Positions 34,427-43,246 of a stretch of DNA of 64,000 nt are shown here, piece by piece; positions within the stretch are counted from its first letter, which is position 1; each line of letters starts with the position of its first letter. The stretch is from positions 62,001 through 126,000 of the forward strand of contig NZ_OAOF01000017.1 in the NCBI RefSeq assembly GCF_900205965.1, in the 5' to 3' direction. The notes under the pieces are model-generated. The model was given only the letters and a program-made list of their open reading frames with translations. It ran no database searches and was not told the origin of the DNA. The DNA comes from Lacrimispora amygdalina. Its GTDB lineage: Bacteria > Bacillota > Clostridia > Lachnospirales > Lachnospiraceae. The translations under genes were made by a program, and so were the position numbers.

Positions 34427-35008
34427 TTAGTTAATCAGCAGTTTTTTTGCGGTTCCCATGATCACCTTATCAACAAATTCCGCAACTTCTTCTTTGGGTT
34501 CCGGCATATCCGTATTCAGCCATTGTTTCAATACTCCCGTAAGTCCGTATGTAATAAACTCCAGAAAATAGTTCAGCGTCACATCCCTGGCATTGGGGTA
34601 TTGCTCCTTGATAATGGCAGTACCGTTTTTTAAGATCAGAGTATGGAAGCGGTTAACAAAGTCATTGGAAGAGCTGTTTTCAAACAGGATCTTACATATC
34701 TTTTTGTTCTCTTCAATATATTGAATGATGGGAATGATAACGGGCATGAGAGAAGCCTTAATAAATGCTTCCCGATAATCATTAACCATATTTTGAAAAT
34801 CCTTTAATACTTCGGATTCCATCTCCTGTAAAAGGCTGTAGGTGTCTGCATAATGAAGATAAAAGGTTCCGCGGTTTAAATCAGCCAGCTCAGTGATGTC
34901 CTTCACTGAAATATTTTTAAAATCTTTTTTTTCCATTAGTTCAAGAAGACTTTCCTTTAACAGTTTCTGGGTTTTCCGGATGCGTCGATCCTGCTTCTGC
35001 ATATCCAT
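34427..35008 (-). CDS. TetR/AcrR-family regulator divergent from the MMPL exporter
   Basis: A 193-residue regulator. ATG 35008 (MDMQKQDRRI) follows AGGGAGGAG on the minus strand; a longer frame to 35056 is not needed. The helix-turn-helix is NISVKDITELADLNRGTFYLHY (within residues about 31-52), and the C-terminal part matches the TetR_C_7 type. It is transcribed away from the MMPL exporter at 35227, whose promoter lies between, so it likely represses that exporter. Confidence 0.82.
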   Translation of the reverse strand: MDMQKQDRRIRKTQKLLKESLLELMEKKDFKNISVKDITELADLNRGTFYLHYADTYSLLQEMESEVLKDFQNMVNDYREAFIKASLMPVIIPIIQYIEENKKICKILFENSSSNDFVNRFHTLILKNGTAIIKEQYPNARDVTLNYFLEFITYGLTGVLKQWLNTDMPEPKEEVAEFVDKVIMGTAKKLLIN

Positions 35009-35132
35009 ACAGCTCCTCCCTTTGCGCACTGGCGCATGCTCTTTTTTGATTGACAATTTCTTCCAATGTGTTGAGTATTATGCCGGAAAATATTCTGTGA
35101 TTATTAATAGATGTTTCGAAATAGATTGATTA

Positions 35133-35167
35133 TTGAATGTTATATACACCAGTATTATAATATACAC
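35133..35167 (+). promoter_or_regulatory. Promoter and candidate operator of the MMPL exporter operon
   Basis: TTGAAT at 35133-35138 and TATAAT at 35156-35161 are 17 bases apart. TATACAC occurs twice (35143-35149 and 35161-35167) and may mark the TetR binding site. Confidence 0.55.
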
Positions 35168-35226
35168 GTGTTGAAAAGTCAATGAAGCATCCATTAGTAG
35201 AGAGACGATTATAAATGGAGGGGGAT

Positions 35227-37410
35227 ATGAATAAAAGCAGTAGTATTTTCGACAAATTAGTTCATTTTATCGTATTTAAAGGGAAAATAATTGAAAGTCT
35301 CTTTTTTGCCGCGACTGTTATCTGTGCGGCATGCTTTCCTTTTGTAAAAGTAAACTATGATCTAAGCAAGTATCTTCCGCAGTTTGCCCAGACAAAACAG
35401 GCTCTTGATGTGATGGAAGATGAGTTCGGTTATCCTGGTATGGCGCGGATCATGGTTAAGAATGTAAGCCTGCAGGAAGCGGAGCGGATCAGAACGCAGA
35501 TTTCGGATCTGGAGGGAGTGGATGTAGTGGTCGGACCTGATCTGGCAACGGATGTATACATGGGAGCTTCCTTTGCAAATGAAGGTCTGACAGATCTGGC
35601 TTCGGTTGATGTATTTTCTATGAAGGATTATTACCGGGATGGCAATGCATTGATGGATGTGATATTTGAAAAAGGAGATGATAATCCCCTTACCCGAACC
35701 GACATAGAAAAGATATATACAATAGTAGGAAAGGACCGTGGCTGCTTTGCGGGAAGTGCGGTATCCAGTAAAGAGCGTGAAGAATCCATTACCCATGAGA
35801 TTACCATTGCAATTGGTATGGCGCTTGTGATTATCTGGCTGATTCTGACGCTTACCACAACATCCTGGGTGGAACCTTTTCTGTTTATATTGATTATGAT
35901 CATTGCAATTATACTGAATATGGGATCGAACCTGATATTTGGGACAATATCATTTTTTACATTTTCTACGGCTGCGATTTTGCAGCTGGCAGTCTCCATG
36001 GATTATTCTATTTTTCTCTTACATACGTTTACCGCAATAAAGAATACAGGAGTAGAAATAAATAAAGCAATGGAAATGGCAGTAAAAGAATCCTGCAGTT
36101 CCATTTTGGCAAGCGGTGCAACTACAATTGTCGGATTTATAGTTATTGCATTCATGCGCTTCACCATTGGAAAGGACGTGGGGTTTGTTCTGACAAAGGG
36201 AATTATCTGCAGTCTGGCTACGGTGCTGCTTCTGATGCCAACCCTGATACTCCATTTTAATAAGAAGATAGAGAAAACAGCTCACAAACCATTGATACCC
36301 TCGTTTGACCGTTTTGCGAGACTGATGAACAGAATCAGGAAACCTGTGTTTGTAATAGCAGTTCTACTGGCAGTTCCCTGTTATTTCGGCCAGAGTATGA
36401 ATGCTTTTTATTATGGTGATGATGCCATTGGTGCAGGTCCGGGAACCAGAGTCTATGAAGATACCAGAAAGATCAATGAGGTGTTTGGAAAATCCAATAT
36501 GGTGATTGGAATCGTTCCCAATGGTTCGGTGGTGACGGAGAGACAGCTGACTGATGCACTGGAGGATCTGGATTTTGTTAATTATGCCATTTCCATGTCA
36601 GGAACAATTCCAAGGGGCATTCCGGAAAGTTTTCTGCCGGATAAGGTCATAAAGCAGTTAAGAAGCAGCCGGTATGCCAGATTCCTTATATCAATGAATA
36701 CTGTACAGGAAAGCCAGTATGCCTTTGACAGCAGCCAGAAGCTGGAGGGGATTATACGTCAATATTATCCCGATGATGCATATGTCATTGGTATGACTCC
36801 TACTACCATAGATATCAGGGATATTCTCACAGATGATTATAATAAAGTATCTCTCCTTTCACTGGCAGGAGTTGCGCTGGTGGTATTAATAACCTTTCAG
36901 GCGGTATTGGTTCCCATACTTGTGATTATTCCCATTGAAGTTGCCATCTACTTAAATATGACTCTGCCTTATGTTATGGGAGACAGTATGGTATACATCG
37001 GTTATATCATAGTAAGCTGCCTTCAGCTGGGAGCCACCATCGATTATTCCATCTTAATGACCAATAATTATCTTGGCTTAAGGAAAACCATGAATAATAC
37101 AGATTCAGCCATGGCTGCCATTTCAAAAAGTACGCTGTCTATTCTTACTTCCGGAGGCATTTTAACAGTGGTTGGATATCTTTTGTTTTTTACGTCCTCC
37201 ATTCAGGCGATCTCCCAGGTGGGACGCCTGGTAGGCAGAGGGGCTGTTCTCAGTATGGTATTGGTGCTGTCTCTCTTGCCGGCGCTACTCAGTCTGTTTG
37301 ACAGGCAGATACAAAAACAGCAGGAACGCTCAGCCAGGCGGAAAGAAAGACGGCTTTTAAAATACATGAAGGTAAGAGGAAAGTTAAAAGGAGGGGATGC
37401 GAATGAATAA
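35227..37410 (+). CDS. MMPL/RND-superfamily exporter
   Basis: A 727-residue polytopic protein. ATG 35227 is five bases after GGAGG (35217-35221); the ATG at 35215 has no binding site. It has the two-fold MMPL layout: a first helix, an extracellular loop domain, six helices with SMDYSIFLLHTFTAIKN, then a second loop domain and six helices with the matching TIDYSILMTNNYLGLR. The DYS in helix 4 of each half is the proton-relay region of MMPL pumps. Transported substrate is unknown (lipids, drugs or surface molecules). It is coupled to a coiled-coil protein by an 8-base overlap and probably repressed by the divergent TetR. Confidence 0.87.
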   Translation: MNKSSSIFDKLVHFIVFKGKIIESLFFAATVICAACFPFVKVNYDLSKYLPQFAQTKQALDVMEDEFGYPGMARIMVKNVSLQEAERIRTQISDLEGVDVVVGPDLATDVYMGASFANEGLTDLASVDVFSMKDYYRDGNALMDVIFEKGDDNPLTRTDIEKIYTIVGKDRGCFAGSAVSSKEREESITHEITIAIGMALVIIWLILTLTTTSWVEPFLFILIMIIAIILNMGSNLIFGTISFFTFSTAAILQLAVSMDYSIFLLHTFTAIKNTGVEINKAMEMAVKESCSSILASGATTIVGFIVIAFMRFTIGKDVGFVLTKGIICSLATVLLLMPTLILHFNKKIEKTAHKPLIPSFDRFARLMNRIRKPVFVIAVLLAVPCYFGQSMNAFYYGDDAIGAGPGTRVYEDTRKINEVFGKSNMVIGIVPNGSVVTERQLTDALEDLDFVNYAISMSGTIPRGIPESFLPDKVIKQLRSSRYARFLISMNTVQESQYAFDSSQKLEGIIRQYYPDDAYVIGMTPTTIDIRDILTDDYNKVSLLSLAGVALVVLITFQAVLVPILVIIPIEVAIYLNMTLPYVMGDSMVYIGYIIVSCLQLGATIDYSILMTNNYLGLRKTMNNTDSAMAAISKSTLSILTSGGILTVVGYLLFFTSSIQAISQVGRLVGRGAVLSMVLVLSLLPALLSLFDRQIQKQQERSARRKERRLLKYMKVRGKLKGGDANE

Positions 37411-39664
37411 GCATAATAGAATATTTCCCATAGGTTTGGCTGTTGTTTTTTCCATGCAGTCCGTACTGGTACCATTGGCATCGAAAGTACAGCCTCCATA
37501 CGATGAAACTCTTTATGTGACAATGGATCCTTATGGAGAAATAAAAGAAAGCAGTATTGTAAAGGTCTACAAAATGAATGGAAGTGAGCCTCTTACTGAT
37601 TATGGGACTTATGAAAAGGTAATTAATTTAACGGATCATTCCCAGCCGGTAATTGGAGAAGACGGTTCGGTAACGTTTCATCCGGAAGCGGGGGAAAACC
37701 GATTCTATTTTGAGGGTCAGACAAAAACAGAAAAAAAAGAACTGCCATGGAATATTACAGTCAGTTACAGATTGAACGGAGTGGAGAAAAAAGCAGATGA
37801 GCTTGCTGGAGAAAAGGGCCTGATTGAAGTGAATGTGGATCTGGTTCCCAATCAAGGAGTATCGGATTTTTTTAAAAATAACATGACTCTTATGGGCAGT
37901 ACAGTTGTGGATATGGATAAAAATTTAAGTCTGGAGGCAGAGGGTGCACAGGTTCAGACCGTGGGAAATTTAAGTACGGTGGCATTTTTTGCTCTGCCTG
38001 GAGAAGAGGGACATTATTCCATCCGCATTGGAACAGATGATTTTAAATTTACAGGTGTTGTATTTGCCATGGTCCCGCTGACAGTAAGCCAGCTTGATAA
38101 AGTAAAGGATCTGCGGGAAGCAAAAGAGACGATGGAAGATTCTGCTGATGCAATCAGTGCCAGCCTGGATGTGGTACTAAATACCATGGAGCAGATGAAG
38201 AAAAGCTTAGATACCACATCCGATGGAATCAGAGGGCTTGATAAAACCAGACAAATTGTGGCAGATTCCAAAGGAAAGGTCTATCAGAATGCGGATGATG
38301 CGCTGGCTGCACTGGATGGACTGTCCCAGACATTAAGGCCGTTTTACAATCACACAGAGAATGCAAAAAATGCTCTAAATGAGCTGCGCAGCCAGACTAA
38401 TCATTTAACTGAAATTTTATGCGATCTTTCCCCTGACTTAAAAGATCTTCAGGAAGGCGTCAGACAGCTCAGAGATGAACTGGAGGAGCTGCAGCGGCTG
38501 GCGAATTCACCGGAGACAGCAATGAAAGCCCAGATGTTTTTTAAGCAGCTGGATAAGACGCAGGAGCACTTAAATACACTGACACAACAGCAGAAGACCC
38601 TGGCAGAGGAACTTGCATCACTGGCGCAAATGCTTCCGCAGCTGACAGCCCTGACAGGTTCGCTCAGTACGTCTGCTCAGGGGCTGTCAGCAGAAGATCT
38701 GGAAGAACTGCTTGAGGATGTCAGTGAGGAAGGACTTACCGATGCGGATGAGATCTCCTCTTACCTGTTTAACGAAAGAGACTATTCTGTGACAGAGATC
38801 AGCACATTAACCAGTTATTTAACCTCCGCTCTGGAAACGGAAAATCTTGCATCCCCCAGTTCTGCTTCCGGTGCTGCTTCTGATGCTGCTACCCAGGCTG
38901 CAATAAAGGCAGCTGCGCCCCTTGCAAAGCTTCTTCCCCAGCTGGCAGACAGCGGTGCGGGACTAACCAGTGATATGACAAATTTTCTGGGTTTGACCAA
39001 AGTACTTCTTGGTGATCTTTATGCGGAAAAGAATCATATAAATGGTGCGGCTGATGGCGTGATAAAAGGGGCCGATTCCATCGGACACCTTTGTGATACG
39101 GCAGATGATCTGATTGGAAATGCAGAAGAGCTTAATGGAATTTTACACCGGCATCATGATGAAATGATTCATACACTGACGGATATGGGGAAAATGACAG
39201 ACAGTGCCTCCCGGGGTATAGATTCCATGAATGTGTTTTTCCGATCTTTGGAGGATCAGATGAAGACAGTGGGGAACTCCTTAAACGGCAGTACGCAAAA
39301 GACACTCAACGGGCTTGCAGATACCCTTGATGTTGCTGGAAACGGACTTGACCAGACGGAAGTCCTGCGTAACGCCAAGGATACCATAAAGAAGACAATT
39401 GATGATAAGTGGGATGAATATACGACTGAGGATACAACCCTGTTAAACATTGACTTAGAAGCGAAACCGGTCTCCATGACATCTGTTAAAAACCCATCTC
39501 CAAAGAGCATTCAGATCATAGTGAGAACAGGAGAAATAAAACAGGATGAAGAAGACTCTGATTTGGCGGTGGATGAAGATTTTCACCCTGACGGCAATGC
39601 ATTTCACCGCATAGGGAACATATTTAAAAGCATATTCCATTTTTTTGCTTCTATATTTAAGTAG
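37403..39664 (+). CDS. Secreted or anchored coiled-coil protein coupled to the MMPL exporter
   Basis: A 753-residue protein starting at ATG 37403 after AAAGGAGGGG. A hydrophobic N-terminal segment (about 6-28) resembles a signal peptide or anchor. A beta-rich domain (about 30-225) is followed by long alpha-helical heptad-like stretches (about 235-420 and 540-680) with Leu, Lys and Glu, as in coiled coils, and an Ala-rich middle. The C-terminus (FKSIFHFFASIFK) is hydrophobic. It resembles YhgE/Pip-type accessory proteins of Gram-positive MMPL pumps only loosely. The overlap with the pump gene implies an obligate partner, perhaps bridging the wall. Confidence 0.7.
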   Translation: MNKHNRIFPIGLAVVFSMQSVLVPLASKVQPPYDETLYVTMDPYGEIKESSIVKVYKMNGSEPLTDYGTYEKVINLTDHSQPVIGEDGSVTFHPEAGENRFYFEGQTKTEKKELPWNITVSYRLNGVEKKADELAGEKGLIEVNVDLVPNQGVSDFFKNNMTLMGSTVVDMDKNLSLEAEGAQVQTVGNLSTVAFFALPGEEGHYSIRIGTDDFKFTGVVFAMVPLTVSQLDKVKDLREAKETMEDSADAISASLDVVLNTMEQMKKSLDTTSDGIRGLDKTRQIVADSKGKVYQNADDALAALDGLSQTLRPFYNHTENAKNALNELRSQTNHLTEILCDLSPDLKDLQEGVRQLRDELEELQRLANSPETAMKAQMFFKQLDKTQEHLNTLTQQQKTLAEELASLAQMLPQLTALTGSLSTSAQGLSAEDLEELLEDVSEEGLTDADEISSYLFNERDYSVTEISTLTSYLTSALETENLASPSSASGAASDAATQAAIKAAAPLAKLLPQLADSGAGLTSDMTNFLGLTKVLLGDLYAEKNHINGAADGVIKGADSIGHLCDTADDLIGNAEELNGILHRHHDEMIHTLTDMGKMTDSASRGIDSMNVFFRSLEDQMKTVGNSLNGSTQKTLNGLADTLDVAGNGLDQTEVLRNAKDTIKKTIDDKWDEYTTEDTTLLNIDLEAKPVSMTSVKNPSPKSIQIIVRTGEIKQDEEDSDLAVDEDFHPDGNAFHRIGNIFKSIFHFFASIFK

Positions 39665-39706
39665 AAAAAATCAGATAAAAATCATAGGTTTTTAAGAAAT
39701 TCTACA

Positions 39707-39735
39707 TTGTTATTTTTCAATTTCCTGCTTATAAT
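39707..39735 (+). promoter_or_regulatory. Predicted promoter of galE
   Basis: TTGTTA at 39707-39712 and TATAAT at 39730-39735 are 17 bases apart; galE starts at 39767 after AAAGGAGGAAG. Confidence 0.65.
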
Positions 39736-39766
39736 AGTTTCAGGACGTTTAAAGGAGGAAGTTATC

Positions 39767-40786
39767 ATGGCGATATTAGTTACCGGTGGTGCAGGATACA
39801 TAGGAAGTCATACCTGTGTGGAACTGCTGAATGCAGGGTTAGAGGTAGTGGTAGTAGATAATCTTTGCAATTCAAGCAGGGAATCCATGAAACGAGTGAT
39901 GGAAATCACAGGAAAAAAGCTGAATTTTTATGAGGCGGATTTACTGGACCGGGAAGCTTTAAATCAGATTTTTGAAAAGGAAACCATCGACGGTGTGATT
40001 CATTTTGCCGGCCTGAAGGCAGTGGGTGAGTCCGTGGGCATGCCGCTTGAATATTATCATAACAATATTACCGGAACTCTGGTGCTTTGTGATGTGATGA
40101 GAAAACACGGAGTGAAGAATATTGTATTCAGTTCTTCTGCGACGGTATATGGAGATCCGCAGTTTGTACCCATTACGGAAGAGTGTCCCAAGGGTGAAAT
40201 CACCAATCCTTATGGAAGAACAAAGGGAATGCTGGAGCAAATTCTTACGGACTTAAATACAGCAGATTCCCAGTGGAATGTCATGCTATTACGTTATTTT
40301 AATCCGATTGGAGCCCATGAATCCGGCAGGATTGGAGAAGATCCAAAAGGAATCCCAAACAATCTTCTTCCTTATATTACACAGGTGGCGGTAGGAAAAC
40401 TGGAACGCTTAGGTGTTTTCGGCAGTGACTATAATACCCCGGATGGAACCTGCGTCCGGGATTATATACATGTTGTTGATCTGGCAGTGGGGCATGTGAA
40501 AGCGTTAAATGCCATGTCAAAGAAATCTGGTGGTGTGTGGATCTATAATCTGGGAACAGGTATTGGATACAGTGTTCTTGATGTAATACATGCATTTGAA
40601 GAAGCCAATGATCTGAAAATACCTTATACCATTAAGGAACGCAGGCCTGGAGATATCCCCACATGCTATGCAGATTCGTCAAAAGCTGAGAAAGAGCTTG
40701 GATGGAAGGCAGAGCGTGGTCTGAAAGAAATGTGCCGGGATTCCTGGAAATGGCAGAGTAATAATCCGGAAGGGTTTAAAAAATAA
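39767..40786 (+). CDS. galE: UDP-glucose 4-epimerase
   Basis: A 339-residue short-chain dehydrogenase-type epimerase that interconverts UDP-glucose and UDP-galactose. ATG 39767 is used; a frame opening at 39707 lies in the promoter. The NAD site is VTGGAGYIGSH (about residues 5-15); the catalytic Ser-Tyr-Lys set is seen in FSSSATVYG and NPYGRTK. Length equals the usual 330-340. It is a monocistronic gene with its own promoter and terminator. Confidence 0.93.
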   Translation: MAILVTGGAGYIGSHTCVELLNAGLEVVVVDNLCNSSRESMKRVMEITGKKLNFYEADLLDREALNQIFEKETIDGVIHFAGLKAVGESVGMPLEYYHNNITGTLVLCDVMRKHGVKNIVFSSSATVYGDPQFVPITEECPKGEITNPYGRTKGMLEQILTDLNTADSQWNVMLLRYFNPIGAHESGRIGEDPKGIPNNLLPYITQVAVGKLERLGVFGSDYNTPDGTCVRDYIHVVDLAVGHVKALNAMSKKSGGVWIYNLGTGIGYSVLDVIHAFEEANDLKIPYTIKERRPGDIPTCYADSSKAEKELGWKAERGLKEMCRDSWKWQSNNPEGFKK

Positions 40787-40815
40787 TGAAACAGTAATAG
40801 ATGAGCGACAGACAG

Positions 40816-40840
40816 AGACGGGGATTTACGCCGTCTTTTT
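40816..40840 (+). terminator. Terminator after galE
   Basis: A 6-bp stem (AGACGG 40816-40821 with CCGTCT 40831-40836), 9-base loop and T run. Confidence 0.65.
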
Positions 40841-40887
40841 CTGTTATCCGTTTTCCTGTATTAAGATAATAAAAATGGCAGTCTGGG

Positions 40888-40959
40888 AGAACATATATTC
40901 GAAAATGCTTGAAAATAATTAAAAAGTATGCTATGATTCGATATAAGAACAAATGTTCG
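40888..40959 (+). promoter_or_regulatory. Promoter with two LexA-like boxes upstream of the radical SAM pair
   Basis: AGAACAAATGTTCG at 40946-40959 matches 13 of 14 positions of the Gram-positive LexA consensus CGAACRNRYGTTYG. AGAACATATATTCG at 40888-40901 matches 12. Between them lie TTGAAA (40909-40914) and TATGAT (40932-40937), 17 bases apart. The downstream box sits on the transcription start, an effective repressor position, so the operon is likely SOS-induced. Confidence 0.75.
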
Positions 40960-40969
40960 AGGTGATGAA

Positions 40970-42298
40970 ATGTTAATACAGGAAGCGTTAAGTGTTCAGG
41001 AAAAATTAGAGATATTGTCGGATGCTGCCAAGTACGATGTGGCATGTACTTCGAGCGGAGTGGACCGAAAGGGGAAGGCAGGAACCATTGGCAATGCCAG
41101 CAAAGCAGGTATCTGCCATAGTTTTTCTGCAGATGGCAGATGCATCTCTCTGCTGAAGATTTTATTTACCAATCAGTGTATTTATGACTGCAAATATTGC
41201 ATCAACAGATCTTCCAACGACGTTGTCCGTACTGCGTTTACTCCGGAGGAAGTCTGTGAGCTTACCATACAGTTTTACCGGCGTAACTATATCGAGGGCC
41301 TGTTTTTAAGCTCCGGTGTTTTAAACAGCGCTGATTATACCATGGACCTCATTTACCAGACTTTAAAAAAGCTGAGAGAGGAATATCATTTTCATGGATA
41401 TATCCATGTGAAAGCCATTCCTGGTGCAGATCCTTTATTGATTGAAAGAACCGGTTTTCTAGCTGACCGTATGAGTATTAACTTAGAACTGCCCACTGCA
41501 GAGGGGTTAAAGAAGCTGGCTCCGGGCAAGAACCGGGACAAGATATTAAAGCCTATGAAGCAGATTCGCAATGGGATTGCCACCAATCGTTATGAGCTTA
41601 TGGAATACAAGAAAACTCCTGCTTTTGTTCCTGCCGGACAAAGCACCCAGATGATTGTTGGTGCAACACCGGAGAATGATTATCAGATGATGATGGTTGC
41701 AGAGGCATTGTATAAAAATTATGATTTGAAGAGAGTATTTTATTCCGCCTTTGTACCCGTGAATCAGGACAGCAGTCTGCCGGCTCTGCCCGGCGGTCCG
41801 CCTCTTCTGAGGGAACACCGGCTTTATCAGGCAGACTGGCTGATGCGTTTTTATGGATTCCAGGCAGGAGAGCTGCTTTCAGAGGAACGCCCTAATTTTA
41901 ATGTTTTTCTGGATCCGAAGTGTGACTGGGCCCTCAGGCATCTGGAACTTTTTCCGGTTGAGGTCAACCGTGCGGATTATTTTACACTTTTAAGGGTGCC
42001 CGGTATGGGGGTTAAATCAGTGAAGAGAATACTGGCAGCCAGACGGAATGGAATTCTGGATTTTGATGCTTTAAAGAAGATGGGTGTGGTGCTGAAAAGA
42101 GCTCATTACTTTATTACCTGTTCTGGTAAGATGATGTATCCGGTTAAGATAGAAGAGGATTATATAACCAGCCACCTGGTGGGAGAAGAGCGGAGAAGTG
42201 TCTGGGATATCAGTTCCACAGCGGCTTATCGCCAGCTTTCTCTGTTTGATGATACCAGCATGCTGGCACAGACTGGCTCCGGGGGGATTTTAGTATGA
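40970..42298 (+). CDS. Radical SAM protein, putative DNA modification/repair (TIGR03916 type)
   Basis: A 442-residue radical SAM enzyme. The cluster-binding CxxxCxxC is CIYDCKYC (C70, C74, C77). The C-terminal region (about 325-375) carries a helix-hairpin-helix, LLRVPGMGVKSVKRILAARR, a non-specific DNA-binding element. This architecture is that of the 'putative DNA modification/repair radical SAM protein' family, known to me only as a genomic partner of a uracil-DNA-glycosylase-linked protein. It starts at ATG 40970 behind GAGGTGATGAA and overlaps the next gene by 4 bases (ATGA). LexA-like boxes upstream support a DNA damage role. Chemistry is unknown. Confidence 0.85.
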   Translation: MLIQEALSVQEKLEILSDAAKYDVACTSSGVDRKGKAGTIGNASKAGICHSFSADGRCISLLKILFTNQCIYDCKYCINRSSNDVVRTAFTPEEVCELTIQFYRRNYIEGLFLSSGVLNSADYTMDLIYQTLKKLREEYHFHGYIHVKAIPGADPLLIERTGFLADRMSINLELPTAEGLKKLAPGKNRDKILKPMKQIRNGIATNRYELMEYKKTPAFVPAGQSTQMIVGATPENDYQMMMVAEALYKNYDLKRVFYSAFVPVNQDSSLPALPGGPPLLREHRLYQADWLMRFYGFQAGELLSEERPNFNVFLDPKCDWALRHLELFPVEVNRADYFTLLRVPGMGVKSVKRILAARRNGILDFDALKKMGVVLKRAHYFITCSGKMMYPVKIEEDYITSHLVGEERRSVWDISSTAAYRQLSLFDDTSMLAQTGSGGILV

Positions 42299-43074
42299 AA
42301 ACGGTATATCTTTGTGACAGCAGTATAGAAGGAATTTTAAGCGGTGTTTATCACGCATGGTCCAGTAAAAGGGGGCACGATAATGTCATGCTCCGGCTCA
42401 GGGATGATGGTGCGACGATGGAATTGTTTTGCCAGTACGAAGAAGTTCCCGCTGATGCCCAAAAGGCTGATAAGGTGATAACGGCAATTAGAAATAAGAT
42501 TTCGGAGGAAGCTTATGAAGCTGTTTATAAAGCTGCCTTAAGTAATGACAGCGGGCGGGCAGATAAGATCTATCGTTTCCTGATCCATGGCTTTCGCACC
42601 GGTGCCCGTATTGTCAGCATGCTGCAGATCCAGGCTGTATATGATGTATTTCAAATGTGCCGTTTTGTCGATAACGAGACTCATCTTCTCACTGGATTTG
42701 TACGGTTTTCAGAGATGGAAGGCGATCTGCTGGTAAGCAGAATAGGCCCTAAGAATGATGTGATTGTGCTTCTGGCACCACATTTTGCAGATCGGCTTTC
42801 AGGTGAGAACTGGGTATTATATGATACAAATAGAAATAAAGCGGTTCTTCACCCTGCGTTTCGGCCCTGGTATCTGACAGAACTTCTGTCTCCCCAGTGG
42901 GAAGATAAGATGCGAAAAACGTCGGATGAAGATGAATATGAAGACCTTTTTAAGCGTTTCAGGAAGAGCATTTCCATCAGGGAGCGTACAAATCCGGTCT
43001 GTCAGATGAACCATATGCCCCTTCGTTACAGACCATATATGCCTGAATTTTCCCAGGGATTAAGAGATGTCTGA
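42295..43074 (+). CDS. DUF4130 / TIGR03915 protein partner of the radical SAM enzyme
   Basis: A 259-residue soluble protein. VYLCDSSIEGILSGVYHAW at the start and LFKRFRKSISIRERTNPVCQMNHMPLRYRPYMPEF at the end (seen in parts) are characteristic of the 'probable DNA metabolism protein' family TIGR03915 with DUF4130. In some bacteria this protein is fused to a uracil-DNA glycosylase domain; here the glycosylase is absent, both in the protein and in the window. It overlaps the radical SAM gene by four bases, indicating an obligate pair. Confidence 0.85.
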   Translation: MKTVYLCDSSIEGILSGVYHAWSSKRGHDNVMLRLRDDGATMELFCQYEEVPADAQKADKVITAIRNKISEEAYEAVYKAALSNDSGRADKIYRFLIHGFRTGARIVSMLQIQAVYDVFQMCRFVDNETHLLTGFVRFSEMEGDLLVSRIGPKNDVIVLLAPHFADRLSGENWVLYDTNRNKAVLHPAFRPWYLTELLSPQWEDKMRKTSDEDEYEDLFKRFRKSISIRERTNPVCQMNHMPLRYRPYMPEFSQGLRDV

Positions 43075-43106
43075 CGAGGTTTTACAATGCCCGGCATAGT
43101 TTCGCT

Positions 43107-43150
43107 AAAAGCAGAAAAAGTGAGAAAATAGTTGCCTTTTTCTGCTTTTT
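43107..43150 (+). terminator. Terminator after the radical SAM pair
   Basis: A 14-bp stem (AAAAGCAGAAAAAG at 43107-43120 with its complement at 43136-43149) ends in T residues. Confidence 0.8.
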
Positions 43151-43246
43151 CAGTTATTATTAATTTAATCCGATTCCGGATATTCCAAATGCATTTCTGC
43201 ATAATATTCCATTTTATATCCTTTATATTAGGAAAGGAGCGTTTCA

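Noticed and set aside
35362..35796. 144-residue minus-strand frame opposite the MMPL gene
   Set aside because: Shadow of the exporter frame; rich in His, Ile and Cys as antisense frames often are.
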